From NCBI RefSeq assembly GCF_018918285.1, contig NZ_JAHLQF010000002.1, positions 310,001-374,000 of the forward strand: a stretch of 64,000 nt of DNA, read 5' to 3'. Below, piece after piece: positions 43,958 to 52,272 of this stretch. The first letter of the stretch is position 1. Each line of letters opens with the position of its first letter. Below the pieces are notes generated by a model. It saw nothing but the letters and a program-made list of their open reading frames with translations. It was not told the DNA's origin and ran no database searches. The DNA comes from Clostridium mobile (GTDB lineage: Bacteria > Bacillota > Clostridia > Clostridiales > Clostridiaceae). The position numbers were made by a program, and so were the translations under genes.

Positions 43958-44416
43958 TTGCTTATTTTAGAAGATGTTCAATTTGATATAGAAAATAATA
44001 CAAGAGATACTGCTTTTTTTATCAATAACGATGAGACAGATAATTTGAAAGTATCATTAGATGTTACATGTCAAAAAAATCAATTTCGAGGAGAAGTAGT
44101 TACACCGTCTTTGGTGAGTAACTGGCATGAAACTCATGCGAGAAATTCACAAGAGCTTGTTGGAAAAATATTTGAAGTGGAAAATATCGAAGCCGCAGAT
44201 AAAAGGGAAGATACTTTTTATTTGTATGAGCACGAGCCACTTGTAAAATATCAACTGGAAATACTGGGTATTGAAGAAAATAAAGTTCATGTTATATGTG
44301 AGGGTATATCTGTGATAGATGGATACTCTACGCCAAGCACAACTGCTGATTTCAAGATAGACTGTTATTTGCCTATTATTACTGGAAAAGATGATTGGGC
44401 AAAACACGGGTTATGA
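43958..44416 (+). CDS. Putative immunity protein, unrecognised family
   Basis: The ~152-residue, acidic, soluble protein (LILEDVQFDIENNTRDTAFF). TTG 43958 behind AGGAGGAG is used. Its TGA is the first codon of the next repeat, and its start lies 30 bases after the previous one, so gene plus 3' repeat form one unit. Probably beta-rich. No toxin partner nearby. Confidence 0.55.
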   Translation: MLILEDVQFDIENNTRDTAFFINNDETDNLKVSLDVTCQKNQFRGEVVTPSLVSNWHETHARNSQELVGKIFEVENIEAADKREDTFYLYEHEPLVKYQLEILGIEENKVHVICEGISVIDGYSTPSTTADFKIDCYLPIITGKDDWAKHGL

Positions 44417-44467
44417 GCATTCGCTCTTGTAGGTGAATTAAAACAAAGCTCCAGGAAATTTATATAA
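44414..44467 (+). repeat. Array repeat A2
   Basis: TGA of the gene before, stem 1 ATTCGC / GTGAAT (one G-T pair), stem 2 CTTGTAG / CTCCAGG, tail GGAAATTTATATAAT. Confidence 0.85.
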
Positions 44468-44506
44468 TCTGACAATGTGAAAAATCAGAATTGGAGGAAA
44501 TATGAG

Positions 44507-44959
44507 ATGGATGAATTATCTGAAAAAATCAAAAATAAGATAGAGGAACTTGCTGAAATTGGTAATGGCTTTTATGATAACGAACAATATGATGAAGCTT
44601 TAAAAGTTTGGGAAGAAGCATTAAGTCTCATTCCCCACCCGCAACAATTTTATAGTGAAACTGTATGGTTTTTGGCTTCGATAGGCGATATATATTTTAT
44701 ACAGAATAACTTTGATAAGGCATATCAATGTTTTGACGCCGCAAGAGGAAATCTTTCTGGTGAAGGCTATGGTAATCCATTTGTCATGCTTAGACTTGGT
44801 GAAAGTTGCTTGGAGATAGGTGATGAAAAAAACGCCTTGGAATATATGTTAAGAGCATATATGTTTGAGGGCGAAGAAATTTTTGATGAAGATAACCCTA
44901 AGTATCTTGAGTTTTTAAGTGCTCATATAAATTTAGGACAAGACCGCACGAAAGAATGA
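44507..44959 (+). CDS. TPR-repeat immunity-type protein
   Basis: A 150-residue protein with two to three TPR units (GNGFYDNEQYDEALKVWEEALSLIP; SIGDIYFIQNNFDKAYQCFDAA; LRLGESCLEIGDEKNALEYMLRAY). Small TPR proteins of this form are common beside polymorphic toxins as immunity genes. ATG 44507 behind TTGGAGGA. First gene of the stretch spaced by the second repeat type. Confidence 0.7.
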   Translation: MDELSEKIKNKIEELAEIGNGFYDNEQYDEALKVWEEALSLIPHPQQFYSETVWFLASIGDIYFIQNNFDKAYQCFDAARGNLSGEGYGNPFVMLRLGESCLEIGDEKNALEYMLRAYMFEGEEIFDEDNPKYLEFLSAHINLGQDRTKE

Positions 44960-45007
44960 TTATTTATATAAGCTACACAAAATTGTATTTTACGAGGAGG
45001 ATTATCT

Positions 45008-45391
45008 GTGAAAAAGAAAATTCGGATTGTTGGCGTACTTTCATTAATAATAGTAATAGGGTTGCTATTTTTAAGCACTGGGGGAAAAATAACAGGTATT
45101 ATGCTAACTGATTACTCAATATCCGAAGATGGCAATGTAATGACGCTAGAAGTTGGTGTTGCAAGTAGTATAGGGTATATAAGAACGTTTAAAGCGAGTG
45201 AAGACGGAAATAAAAAATACATTACCTTTTATTCAACATACGGATTGAACAGTAATATCGGTGCTAAAGACGAATTTCAAGTTGAATTACACCCATCCTG
45301 CGATGAGATATATTTTTATCGTGGGAATGGCGAGTACAAGCTGAAGTTGCAAAAAAATAGCGGAACGAATGAATGGGAAAGAACTAAGTAA
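45008..45391 (+). CDS. Small membrane-anchored or secreted protein
   Basis: N-terminal KKKIRIVGVLSLIIVIGLLFLSTGG is a signal anchor; the following ~100 residues (ITGIMLTDYSISEDGNVMTLEVGV and YKLKLQKNS) form a likely beta-sandwich outside the membrane. GTG start behind GAGGAGG. No named family; clostridial homologues of the same form are expected. An immunity protein against an extracellular toxin is possible. Confidence 0.55.
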   Translation: MKKKIRIVGVLSLIIVIGLLFLSTGGKITGIMLTDYSISEDGNVMTLEVGVASSIGYIRTFKASEDGNKKYITFYSTYGLNSNIGAKDEFQVELHPSCDEIYFYRGNGEYKLKLQKNSGTNEWERTK

Positions 45392-45431
45392 CGACAAGGG
45401 TATGTAGATAATGAGAATAACCGGAAGCTGA

Positions 45432-45480
45432 CAAATTCCAATTTGAGATTGAGTAATATAAATTAGAGATTTGAAGGGAG
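45432..45480 (+). repeat. Second repeat type B, copy
   Basis: CAAATTCCAATTTGAG, then ATTGAGTAATATAAAT and TAGAGATTTGAAGGG. The CAAATT start can pair with the GATTTG end. Lies between two genes. Confidence 0.6.
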
Positions 45481-45487
45481 AATTAAG

Positions 45488-45952
45488 ATGAAATATTTAT
45501 GTACCGTTATATCCGTAAGAGATATAAAATCATCTAGAAAATTTTATGAGGATTTATTTGGGCTAGAAGTATATCAGAATTATGGGAAAAACATTGCTTT
45601 TACATGTGGTTTAGCATTGCAACAAGACTTTGATTGGCTTGTAAATCTTCCTAAAGAAGAAATACTAAAGAAATCTAATAATATTGAACTATGTTTTGAA
45701 GAAGAAAACTTTGATGACTTTTTGAATAAACTTGATGAGTATCCTGATATTCAGCGTTTAGGAGATGTTATAGAACATAGCTGGGGTCAACGTGTTGTGA
45801 GATTCTATGATTTGGATGAACATATTATAGAAGTTGGGGAATCTATGAAAGATGTTATTAATCGTTTTATATCTTCTGGTTTATCCATGGAAGAAACCTC
45901 AAAAAAAATGGATGTATCACTAGGGGACTTGAAGAAACTTTTAAACAGCTAA
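45488..45952 (+). CDS. Glyoxalase/bleomycin-resistance (VOC) protein with C-terminal HTH-like tail
   Basis: VISVRDIKSSRKFYEDLFGLEVYQNYG is the usual VOC start. NIELCFEEENFDDFLNKL, then QRVVRFYDLDEHIIEVGE completes the second beta-alpha-beta unit with the metal-type Glu. The last ~30 residues (FISSGLSMEETSKKMDVSLGDLKKLL) look like a small helical add-on seen in related Firmicutes proteins. Substrate unknown; drug binding or lyase. Confidence 0.85.
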   Translation: MKYLCTVISVRDIKSSRKFYEDLFGLEVYQNYGKNIAFTCGLALQQDFDWLVNLPKEEILKKSNNIELCFEEENFDDFLNKLDEYPDIQRLGDVIEHSWGQRVVRFYDLDEHIIEVGESMKDVINRFISSGLSMEETSKKMDVSLGDLKKLLNS

Positions 45953-45984
45953 ATAGGAATTTGAAAGAAAAGCGGAGGCGTAAA

Positions 45985-46425
45985 ATGGAACTAAAAGTAA
46001 TTAAGTTATCAGAAGAATATTTGGAAGAATGTGTAGATTTATTTATAGATACATTTTCAAGATACCCCTGGAATGATGAATATGATTCCAGGCAGCAGGT
46101 AAAGGATTTTTTCATAAATCATATGAAAAATAATTATTTTTTAGGTTATATAGGATTAATAGATAAAAAAGTTATAGCATTAAGTATAGGAATGAAAAAG
46201 CCTTGGATTTGCGGGATGGAATATTACATAGATGAATTTTGCATAGGGGATGATTATCAAGGAAAAGGTATTGGTAGCTTGTTTTTGAAAAATATAGAAG
46301 AGTTATTATATGATGAAAAGGTAGAAGGAATGATACTAAATACAGAAAGAGATTATCCGTCTTGTAAGTTCTATGAAAAAAATGGCTTTCAAGACTTAGG
46401 GAATCTGATTGTTTTGGGGAAATAA
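45985..46425 (+). CDS. GNAT family N-acetyltransferase
   Basis: The 146-residue GNAT: YIDEFCIGDDYQGKGIGSLFLKNIE is the acetyl-CoA loop and LNTERDYPSCKFYEKNGFQDLGN the end motif. The N-terminal half (ECVDLFIDTFSRYPWNDEYDS) is like aminoglycoside 6'-N-acetyltransferase-like proteins. ATG 45985 behind GGAGG. Confidence 0.88.
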   Translation: MELKVIKLSEEYLEECVDLFIDTFSRYPWNDEYDSRQQVKDFFINHMKNNYFLGYIGLIDKKVIALSIGMKKPWICGMEYYIDEFCIGDDYQGKGIGSLFLKNIEELLYDEKVEGMILNTERDYPSCKFYEKNGFQDLGNLIVLGK

Positions 46426-46471
46426 AAAATTGTGGGAACATACAAATTCTAATTTGAAGAAGAGGATGACA

Positions 46472-46780
46472 ATGAATATACATAATCATAATTTGAATAT
46501 ACATTATACTGCACCAGCGGAAATATGGGATAAATTGAATGAGTTATATTTTGAAATGCCATTTTGGAATGGGTTTGTGAATGGCTGTCCACAATGGTAT
46601 GGCAATGATGGAAAGCTGATAGAAGTATCTGTTGAGCCTAGCGGACTACAGTTCTATGCTAAATTACCTCAAGAAGAATGGAACTCATGGTTTGAATTGT
46701 TTAAAAGTAGAGCTTCTGAATTATTAGGTTTTCAAGTTGGGGAACCAGAAGATGGTTTTGAATTTTATATCTATGATTGA
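46472..46780 (+). CDS. Small putative immunity protein
   Basis: A 102-residue acidic protein: HYTAPAEIWDKLNELYFEMPFW and YGNDGKLIEVSVEPSGLQFYAKL. ATG 46472 is taken because AGAGG lies 6 bases before; ATG 46466 is possible. Preceded by a short form of repeat type B (CAAATTCTAATTTG, 46443). The family resembles small uncharacterised proteins that occur near Rhs/WapA toxins, but I cannot name it. Confidence 0.5.
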   Translation: MNIHNHNLNIHYTAPAEIWDKLNELYFEMPFWNGFVNGCPQWYGNDGKLIEVSVEPSGLQFYAKLPQEEWNSWFELFKSRASELLGFQVGEPEDGFEFYIYD

Positions 46781-46784
46781 AGTA

Positions 46785-46827
46785 TAAATTCCAATTTAAG
46801 GTTGAGTAATATAAATAGTAATTTGTA
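46785..46827 (+). repeat. Second repeat type B, copy
   Basis: TAAATTCCAATTTAAGG, TTGAGTAATATAAAT, AGTAATTTGT. Nearly identical to 48755-48797. Confidence 0.65.
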
Positions 46828-46860
46828 TGTGTGTCTATGTTAGAAAATGGAGGGTGATAA

Positions 46861-47514
46861 ATGGGAATAAAATTGAAAGCAAAATGGTTACAAGAATGTT
46901 TATGTGAATTTTTAAATAAGAAAGATAACATATTAAATGAAGAAGATTTAAAGAAAATAAAATACATTAGAATTGGAACAAGCAATGGTTACGAACTTCA
47001 ATTAAGTCTTCAAGCACCTCCTCAAAAATTTATTCCAAGTGATTGTGGTGATGAATACGAATGTTGTTGTATATATAATACAAAAAGATTTAATTCTATT
47101 AATGAATTTATTGAAATCGAAAAATGGGAGGATAGTTATTCTTTAGAATTAAAGGATGAAGCACTTGAAAATCAGGTGGATATCTGGGATGTGGAGTTTG
47201 AAAAAATATCAATGAAAAGTAGTAAATTTGAAGAATCTTTAGTAGGTTTTGAGCCTTATGATGGTTGTTATATAAAAGAAAAATATGAAGAAGATGTTGA
47301 AAATGAAAGGCTATTAAACACTGATGATTTTAAGTGCTTTACAGAATTAGAAGCCTTGAGATTTATGGATTGTTGTATTGAGATTCATAAAATTGATTTT
47401 TTGAAGAATTTAAATAAACTCAGAATTTTGGAATTGGGCAGTGTTTCTTTAGAAAGTCTTGATGGTTTAGAGGAATTGAAGAATCTTGAAGAGCTTTGCA
47501 TTTGGAGAAATTAA
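46861..47514 (+). CDS. Leucine-rich-repeat-ended putative immunity protein
   Basis: The 217-residue protein ends in LRR-type turns (FTELEALRFMDCCIEIHKIDFLKNLNKLRILELGSVSLESLDGLEELKNLEEL). The N-terminal ~140 residues are acidic and unlike any family I know. GGAGGG ribosome site. LRR-tailed proteins are found among predicted immunity proteins. Confidence 0.55.
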   Translation: MGIKLKAKWLQECLCEFLNKKDNILNEEDLKKIKYIRIGTSNGYELQLSLQAPPQKFIPSDCGDEYECCCIYNTKRFNSINEFIEIEKWEDSYSLELKDEALENQVDIWDVEFEKISMKSSKFEESLVGFEPYDGCYIKEKYEEDVENERLLNTDDFKCFTELEALRFMDCCIEIHKIDFLKNLNKLRILELGSVSLESLDGLEELKNLEELCIWRN

Positions 47515-47605
47515 TATTAGGATTAAAAATTGAATGATATTAGATTTATACTAAATGTAATAATTTGTTAAAAATTAAATAGTAATTTTAGTAGAGGAAG
47601 AATGT

Positions 47606-48052
47606 ATGAGAAAAGAATTAGAATTTCCTGAAATTGATGAAAGTAAAATAGAATATGTTAGTAGGCTAATTGACGTTATTGCTGAAAATGGTACAGAGGA
47701 TTATCATAAGGAATTGATAGAAATTAATAGTATTACAGGTAAAGAGTTTAATGGAATTGAGTTTGCGGAATATTGGGGCTGGACATCATTAGAGATGATT
47801 TCAAGACAAGCATTAACTCCCAATCCTCCATGCATTCGTGATTTAAGTAAAAGTGAAATTATAGAAATGATAGGTATTATAAAAAATCATTTTGAAAATG
47901 GGAAAGATGTAGAGGCTGAATACTATACTGAACTTTTACAAAAAAGTTTACCATTATGTGATATTTTACACTATGTAATGCTTGAAGGCGAACCAGAGCA
48001 GATTGCTGATAAAATGCTTGAAGATTTAAGAAATAGTATTATTCATTTATAA
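47606..48052 (+). CDS. Putative immunity protein, unrecognised family
   Basis: A 148-residue acidic, mostly helical protein (KELEFPEIDESKIEYVSRLID; FAEYWGWTSLEMISRQAL). AGAGGAAG ribosome site. The W-G-W-T-S pattern occurs in some uncharacterised immunity-type proteins. No membrane segment. Followed by a type B repeat remnant (48057-48090). Confidence 0.5.
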   Translation: MRKELEFPEIDESKIEYVSRLIDVIAENGTEDYHKELIEINSITGKEFNGIEFAEYWGWTSLEMISRQALTPNPPCIRDLSKSEIIEMIGIIKNHFENGKDVEAEYYTELLQKSLPLCDILHYVMLEGEPEQIADKMLEDLRNSIIHL

Positions 48053-48056
48053 GAAA

Positions 48057-48090
48057 TAAATTCCGAATTTGTAAGTTTGATAAGTTGTTG
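48057..48090 (+). repeat. Second repeat type B, shortened copy
   Basis: AAATTCCGAATTTGTAAG. The middle part is missing relative to 48755-48797. Confidence 0.45.
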
Positions 48091-48108
48091 CTTAAAGGAG
48101 AAATGAAA

Positions 48109-48735
48109 ATGAGATTGTTTGATAAATTTAAGAAAAAAAATATGGATAAAAAAAGTGTCACAAATAACACTTTTTCACAATTTACAAGTGTATTTGAGCC
48201 ATCTAATGATTTGGTAAAACCTACAGAAGAGGAACTGAAGCAATTTGAGGATATATTACCATCTGAATTATTACACTTTTGGAAGGAATATGGATTTGGC
48301 AATTATGGTAATGGAATAATAAAGGTTATTAATCCACTTGACTATATGGAAAGTTTATATGAATGGCTTGGAAAAGAAGACTTCTCAAAATTGCCTATTT
48401 TGGTAACTGGCTTTGGAGATATTTTCTATTATCGAAAATTATCAGAAGTGGATGAGGATATCTGCCTTCTTAATATTCATTATAGAAACATTATAATATG
48501 TTCATACAGTTTAGATGATTTTTTAAAATCATATATTGTAGATGAAGTTAACTACAGTAAAATATTGAGAAAAGAATTATTTGACCAAGTATATGCTGTT
48601 AAAGGGAATTTAAAACCAAATGATATATATTTCTTTGTACCATCGCTTATCTTAGGAGGTAAAGAATCAGTAGAATTAATTGATAAAGGAAATGCAAATG
48701 TACATCAAAGTTTATTGTTTCAATTGGGCAAATGA
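48109..48735 (+). CDS. GAD-like/DUF1851 (Tdi1-type) immunity protein
   Basis: The ~208-residue protein carries EELKQFEDILPSELLHFWKEYGFGNYGNGIIKVINPLDYMESLYEWLG, the opening of the GAD-like domain that pairs with the DUF1851 domain in Tdi1-type immunity proteins, followed by VLVTGFGDIFYYRKL and IYFFVPSLILGGKESVELIDKGN from the DUF1851 part. ATG 48109 behind AAAGGAG. Family members neutralise ADP-ribosyl or similar toxins. No toxin gene beside it. Confidence 0.8.
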   Translation: MRLFDKFKKKNMDKKSVTNNTFSQFTSVFEPSNDLVKPTEEELKQFEDILPSELLHFWKEYGFGNYGNGIIKVINPLDYMESLYEWLGKEDFSKLPILVTGFGDIFYYRKLSEVDEDICLLNIHYRNIIICSYSLDDFLKSYIVDEVNYSKILRKELFDQVYAVKGNLKPNDIYFFVPSLILGGKESVELIDKGNANVHQSLLFQLGK

Positions 48736-48754
48736 TATTTTAGTATATATTTTA

Positions 48755-48797
48755 AAATTCCAATTTAAGGTTGAACAATATAAATAGTAAATTTGTG
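48755..48797 (+). repeat. Second repeat type B, copy
   Basis: AAATTCCAATTTAAGG, TTGAACAATATAAAT, AGTAAATTTGTGGAGG. The right part contains the ribosome site of the next gene. Confidence 0.65.
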
Positions 48798-48807
48798 GAG
48801 GTAAAAT

Positions 48808-49479
48808 ATGTTTAAGTTAGGGAAATTAAAGTTTGATGTGGAGAGTGCGACATTTAGTGGGAGTTTTATGGATTCTGCTATGAGTAAAAGAATGCAGAGT
48901 ACTGGACTGGCAGAATTTCACTGGTTTATAGAAATAGATATGAATGCAGGGGATTTTGTAACAGAATTAGATGATGAAGAATTGAAAGACTTAGAAGATG
49001 ATGAAGAAATTTATTATGAATCGGTTTCACCTCGTTTGTATCATAACAACGGTTTTAGGCTTGATATAAAATCATGGAAAGATATAGAAGGACTTTCTTT
49101 AAAATGGGATTCTCAATATAATGCAAACGGTGAAGAAGCGGGAACATTGTATGTTTTTGAACATGAAGATGTAACTAATGGAATAATTGAATTCTTAGAA
49201 AGAAATGGAAATAAGTTTCTGGTTCGATGGACAGGAACTGCAAATGTGTATTGGGATGATGAATATGGGGAAGATGTTCCATTTTCTTTTGAAGGAGAAG
49301 TGGAATTTAGTGGAGTTAGTGCTTATTGTGATGATATATCAACTTTAGATGAATTAAAAATAGTCATGACAGATTTTATTAATTTAGATGAATATAAATG
49401 TATATTCAATGATGCACATGAGATTGAAACAGGGATTTCTCATGTGTGGAAATTTTTCCCTGAAAATATAGATAAATGA
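48808..49479 (+). CDS. Putative immunity protein, unrecognised family
   Basis: The 223-residue strongly acidic protein begins KLGKLKFDVESATFSGSFMD, with beta-rich middle FLVRWTGTANVYWDDEYGEDVPF. TGGAGG ribosome site inside the repeat tail. Similar beta-rich acidic proteins occur in immunity clusters; no named family recognised. Confidence 0.5.
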   Translation: MFKLGKLKFDVESATFSGSFMDSAMSKRMQSTGLAEFHWFIEIDMNAGDFVTELDDEELKDLEDDEEIYYESVSPRLYHNNGFRLDIKSWKDIEGLSLKWDSQYNANGEEAGTLYVFEHEDVTNGIIEFLERNGNKFLVRWTGTANVYWDDEYGEDVPFSFEGEVEFSGVSAYCDDISTLDELKIVMTDFINLDEYKCIFNDAHEIETGISHVWKFFPENIDK

Positions 49480-49483
49480 TAAA

Positions 49484-49511
49484 TAGTTGAGTAATATAAA
49501 TTCTAGTTTGT
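49484..49511 (+). repeat. Second repeat type B, partial copy
   Basis: GTTGAGTAATATAAATTCTAG, TTTGT: right half only. Confidence 0.45.
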
Positions 49512-49583
49512 CATTCAGATAGTGAGTATTATGGGAAACAGGTTTTCAGTTTTATATTATTTATACAATAGGAGGTAATTACT

Positions 49584-49760
49584 ATGAGTTTTGAGCTAAG
49601 ACAGATTTTCTTGCCAAATCCTAACACGGATAATGTGCATGTAACTTATGAAAATAAGCTGCAGCCACTAGATGATTATTTAGGACTTGAAGTTTGCTTT
49701 TATTACGATAAAGAGCAAAATAAGTTTATGTTAGACGGTATTAACAGTTCTTGCATTTAA
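49584..49760 (+). pseudogene. Internally deleted copy of the gene at 55378
   Basis: Fifty-eight codons: the start (SFELRQIFLPNPN, YENKLQP) matches residues 1-24 or so of the 55378-55824 protein and the end (DDYLGLEVCFYYDKEQ, DGINSS) matches its last ~32 residues. About 90 residues between are missing. The frame is still open behind AGGAGG, so it may be translated, but it lacks the core. Confidence 0.8.
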
Positions 49761-49790
49761 CTAAGGCTCTATTATTTATATTTGGAGAAA

Positions 49791-49818
49791 TGATAAAGCT
49801 ACAGGAAATTTATATAAT
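49791..49818 (+). repeat. Array repeat A, 3' half only
   Basis: GATAAAGCTACAGG, then AAATTTATATAATA. Stem 1 and the 5' arm of stem 2 are missing. Confidence 0.7.
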
Positions 49819-49847
49819 ACTTAATGAGATATTTGATGGAGGGTCAT

Positions 49848-51107
49848 ATGCGAGTTTTTATATCAATAACACAGGATTTAAAAAAGGCTGTTCCATTCCA
49901 AAGGATGCTACCCTATATATTGGACAAACTTAAAGAGCAAAGTCTTACACCTGCACGTTACTTATTCGCATTTCAAGATGTGCCGAATACTAAGAATCAA
50001 CTATTTTCTAAAACTTCTATGGGCAAACTGGTGAAAGCGTTCCCGCAGTTTGAAGATTATCTGTGGCCGCACAGTGAACAAAGACCGTGCGAGACTACAG
50101 CCTCTAATTTTCCTGCTGTGAGCGGGCTTACCTATGTGCAGCAGGGAATCCAAAATGCGATAACACCGGAGACGCTGACAGCGGTGGCTGAGAAAATTCC
50201 CAAGCCGTATTCCTTCTATAGTACCACCATCCTATTGGATGCCATTCCGTGGTTTGGAGACAGCAACCCCGAGCCGGCCTTATCTTGCGGTATACAGGAT
50301 GTTCCCTGTGCAACGGACGGTATGAATCTATACAATGCAGAGTGCAGTTTCTATCAATCTGACAGTATTGTTTTAGCAAAATGCTTTGATTATGGAACCA
50401 ACTACAATCCCATGCATCTGCGCTTTGAAGTAACGCCATTTATCGAAACTGATATGCTTGAGCAGATGGATGAGCAAATCGAAAAAATCAGCACGTTGTT
50501 TGGTGGTCAACGCAGAATGAAGCAGATGGTCTGCTGTTTTCCACCGGAAGAAATAGCTCGTTTTGATGCTGCTGCAAAACAGATGGAGTTGTTTTTGCAG
50601 AAACGAAGCGAGGCATGGGCACAGTTGCCTATGCCCAGCGGAATTCCATTTGGCAGAGGGGCTTACCAATCAGTTGCAAATGCTCCCAAGGACAAGGATT
50701 TTCAACATCGAAACACAGCCTCTTATTTCAAGAAGATACTCAAAGAAAGCGGATTCCTCTGGCATCACCCGAAAATCAACGGATATTGTGACTTTGGAAA
50801 AATTTTGCCGAAGGGTAATTACGCTCTGAATATCAGCACAGAGCTTCGTCGCGGAGATTCGTTGCATATCTACTTACGGTGCTCAGGCTACAATTTTTTT
50901 ATCAGTCATGTGTTGGCTAGCGATCGCCCATGTCATTCGATGTATGAACTGGAGCTGTATACCTCCGATTTGAAGAAAGTCATACAGCTTTGGGAGAGTG
51001 AAGTTGTTCCGGAAATTCGACGGCTTTTCGGGGATACCCCAGATTGGTATGCGCATTCCATCCATTATGACAACTATATTGGATGTACTATCCGCAATCA
51101 GCCGTAG
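49848..51107 (+). CDS. 419-residue protein of unknown family, foreign base composition
   Basis: ATG 49848 behind GGAGGG. A soluble protein of much more GC-rich and balanced codon use than the array around it, so recently acquired. It has helical (QMDEQIEKISTLFGGQRRMKQM) and beta-type parts and no signal or membrane segment. It is much the largest gene of the array. No catalytic motif or domain is recognised. It could be an immunity protein of a larger class or an effector. Confidence 0.55.
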   Translation: MRVFISITQDLKKAVPFQRMLPYILDKLKEQSLTPARYLFAFQDVPNTKNQLFSKTSMGKLVKAFPQFEDYLWPHSEQRPCETTASNFPAVSGLTYVQQGIQNAITPETLTAVAEKIPKPYSFYSTTILLDAIPWFGDSNPEPALSCGIQDVPCATDGMNLYNAECSFYQSDSIVLAKCFDYGTNYNPMHLRFEVTPFIETDMLEQMDEQIEKISTLFGGQRRMKQMVCCFPPEEIARFDAAAKQMELFLQKRSEAWAQLPMPSGIPFGRGAYQSVANAPKDKDFQHRNTASYFKKILKESGFLWHHPKINGYCDFGKILPKGNYALNISTELRRGDSLHIYLRCSGYNFFISHVLASDRPCHSMYELELYTSDLKKVIQLWESEVVPEIRRLFGDTPDWYAHSIHYDNYIGCTIRNQP

Positions 51108-51115
51108 CCACATTA

Positions 51116-51169
51116 TGAGCATTAGCTCTTGTATGCGAATTAAAACAACGCTATAGGAAATTTATATTT
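51116..51169 (+). repeat. Array repeat A4
   Basis: TGAGCATTAGC start; stem 2 CTTGTA / TATAGG kept by G-T and T-G pairs; tail GGAAATTTATATTTG. Stem 1 has one mismatch (A-G). Confidence 0.8.
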
Positions 51170-51191
51170 GTTGAGTCTTATGGAGGTTTTT

Positions 51192-51587
51192 ATGCTATGT
51201 ACGAAAATATATATAAGTGACACTAAGAAACCTATGACAATAGAAAGCACATCTGGTATTTTGGAAAGCCAACATAATGTTATATTGGATAAAATAGGTA
51301 AAGACTATATCTATTTAGAATACACTGTAGGTGATATCAGTTTATCAGTTGAGTTTAACAAGGAAAAAGCAGCATTTATTGGATGGGTTGATGAATATAA
51401 TGATGACATTTCTTATTTTGACAATGGAAGTCAAAATATCTATTCCGTAGATTTAATTATCAATGCTTGCCCTCAAGAAAGAATGATGTGCTATTCATTG
51501 AAGGATATTAAAGCTATCATTGTGCATTTTTGTAAGACAGGAGAAAAGCATCCATCTTTTAAATGGATTTCAGATGCTGACATTTGA
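51192..51587 (+). CDS. Imm1-like putative immunity protein
   Basis: The 131-residue protein reads LCTKIYISDTKKPMTIES, then IYLEYTVGDISLSVEFNKEKAAFIGWVDEYNDDISYFDNG and ends with HPSFKWISDADI. The order of beta segments and the closing Trp recall the Imm1 group, but the match is weak. ATG 51192 behind GGAGG. Confidence 0.45.
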   Translation: MLCTKIYISDTKKPMTIESTSGILESQHNVILDKIGKDYIYLEYTVGDISLSVEFNKEKAAFIGWVDEYNDDISYFDNGSQNIYSVDLIINACPQERMMCYSLKDIKAIIVHFCKTGEKHPSFKWISDADI

Positions 51588-51610
51588 TGTGAAGAGTGTG
51601 GCATTTTTTA

Positions 51611-51641
51611 GTATTAAAATAACGCTACAGGAATTTATCAA
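51611..51641 (+). repeat. Array repeat A, 3' half only
   Basis: TATTAAAATAACGCTACAGG, then AATTTATC; stem 1 not preserved. Confidence 0.65.
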
Positions 51642-51655
51642 TTAGGAGGATAAGT

Positions 51656-52180
51656 ATGCCTATCTATCAACCAGAGCAGTATAATGTAATAATAAATAGA
51701 ATAAAAGAAAAATGCATAGCCGAAGATGTTTTCTTGGGAGAGCAATTATTAGAACAAGAAATTTGCTTATTTGAAAAGAAGCATGATACCATACTTCCTG
51801 AGGTTTATCGAAAATTTTTGCTTGAGGTAGGCGATGGCTGTGATATGATTGGTGGATTCAAAATGAAATCTCTTGATATGATAGACAGATTGATATCAGA
51901 AAAATTATCAGCTACTTTTCCCTTTGAAGATCCTTGGATTTGGGAGGATGAAGAATGTCCATCCGAATCTCAGTTATTGGAAATTAGAAATGGAAACATT
52001 GAGCTTATTCATATTGGAGATGCACAATCCTATAATTTAATTGTTACAGGGAAATATCGTGGGGAAATTTGGTTTTTTTGTGATGTAGGAATACAGCCCT
52101 GTTGTCAGCGTCAAGATTTCTTGGGTTGGTTTGAAAAATGGCTTGATTATGGTAATGATGTTGATTATTTTACAGAATAA
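51656..52180 (+). CDS. SMI1/KNR4 (SUKH) family immunity protein
   Basis: The SUKH pattern is clear: IARLEQ-like LLEQEICLFEKKHDTILPEVYRKFLLEVGDGCDMIGGF near the middle and LIHIGDAQSYNLIVTGKYRGEIWFF then FLGWFEKWLDYGND at the end. 174 residues is normal. SUKH proteins neutralise nuclease and other toxins of contact-dependent systems. AGGAGG ribosome site. Confidence 0.92.
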   Translation: MPIYQPEQYNVIINRIKEKCIAEDVFLGEQLLEQEICLFEKKHDTILPEVYRKFLLEVGDGCDMIGGFKMKSLDMIDRLISEKLSATFPFEDPWIWEDEECPSESQLLEIRNGNIELIHIGDAQSYNLIVTGKYRGEIWFFCDVGIQPCCQRQDFLGWFEKWLDYGNDVDYFTE

Positions 52181-52202
52181 CAGAATATCAGTATGAATAA
52201 AA

Positions 52203-52255
52203 TGAGGATTCGCTCCTGTAGGTGATTTAATACCCAGCTACAGGAAATTTATATT
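52203..52255 (+). repeat. Array repeat A5
   Basis: GATTCGC / GTGATT stem 1 (one mismatch), stem 2 CCTGTAG / CTACAGG perfect, linker changed to TAATACCCAG. Confidence 0.8.
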
Positions 52256-52272
52256 AAGCACGGGAGAATTAT

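Noticed and set aside
50128-50669. Minus-strand open frames of about 100 codons
   Set aside because: They lie antisense to the GC-rich 419-codon gene, lack ribosome sites and overlap each other; they are shadows of its codon pattern.
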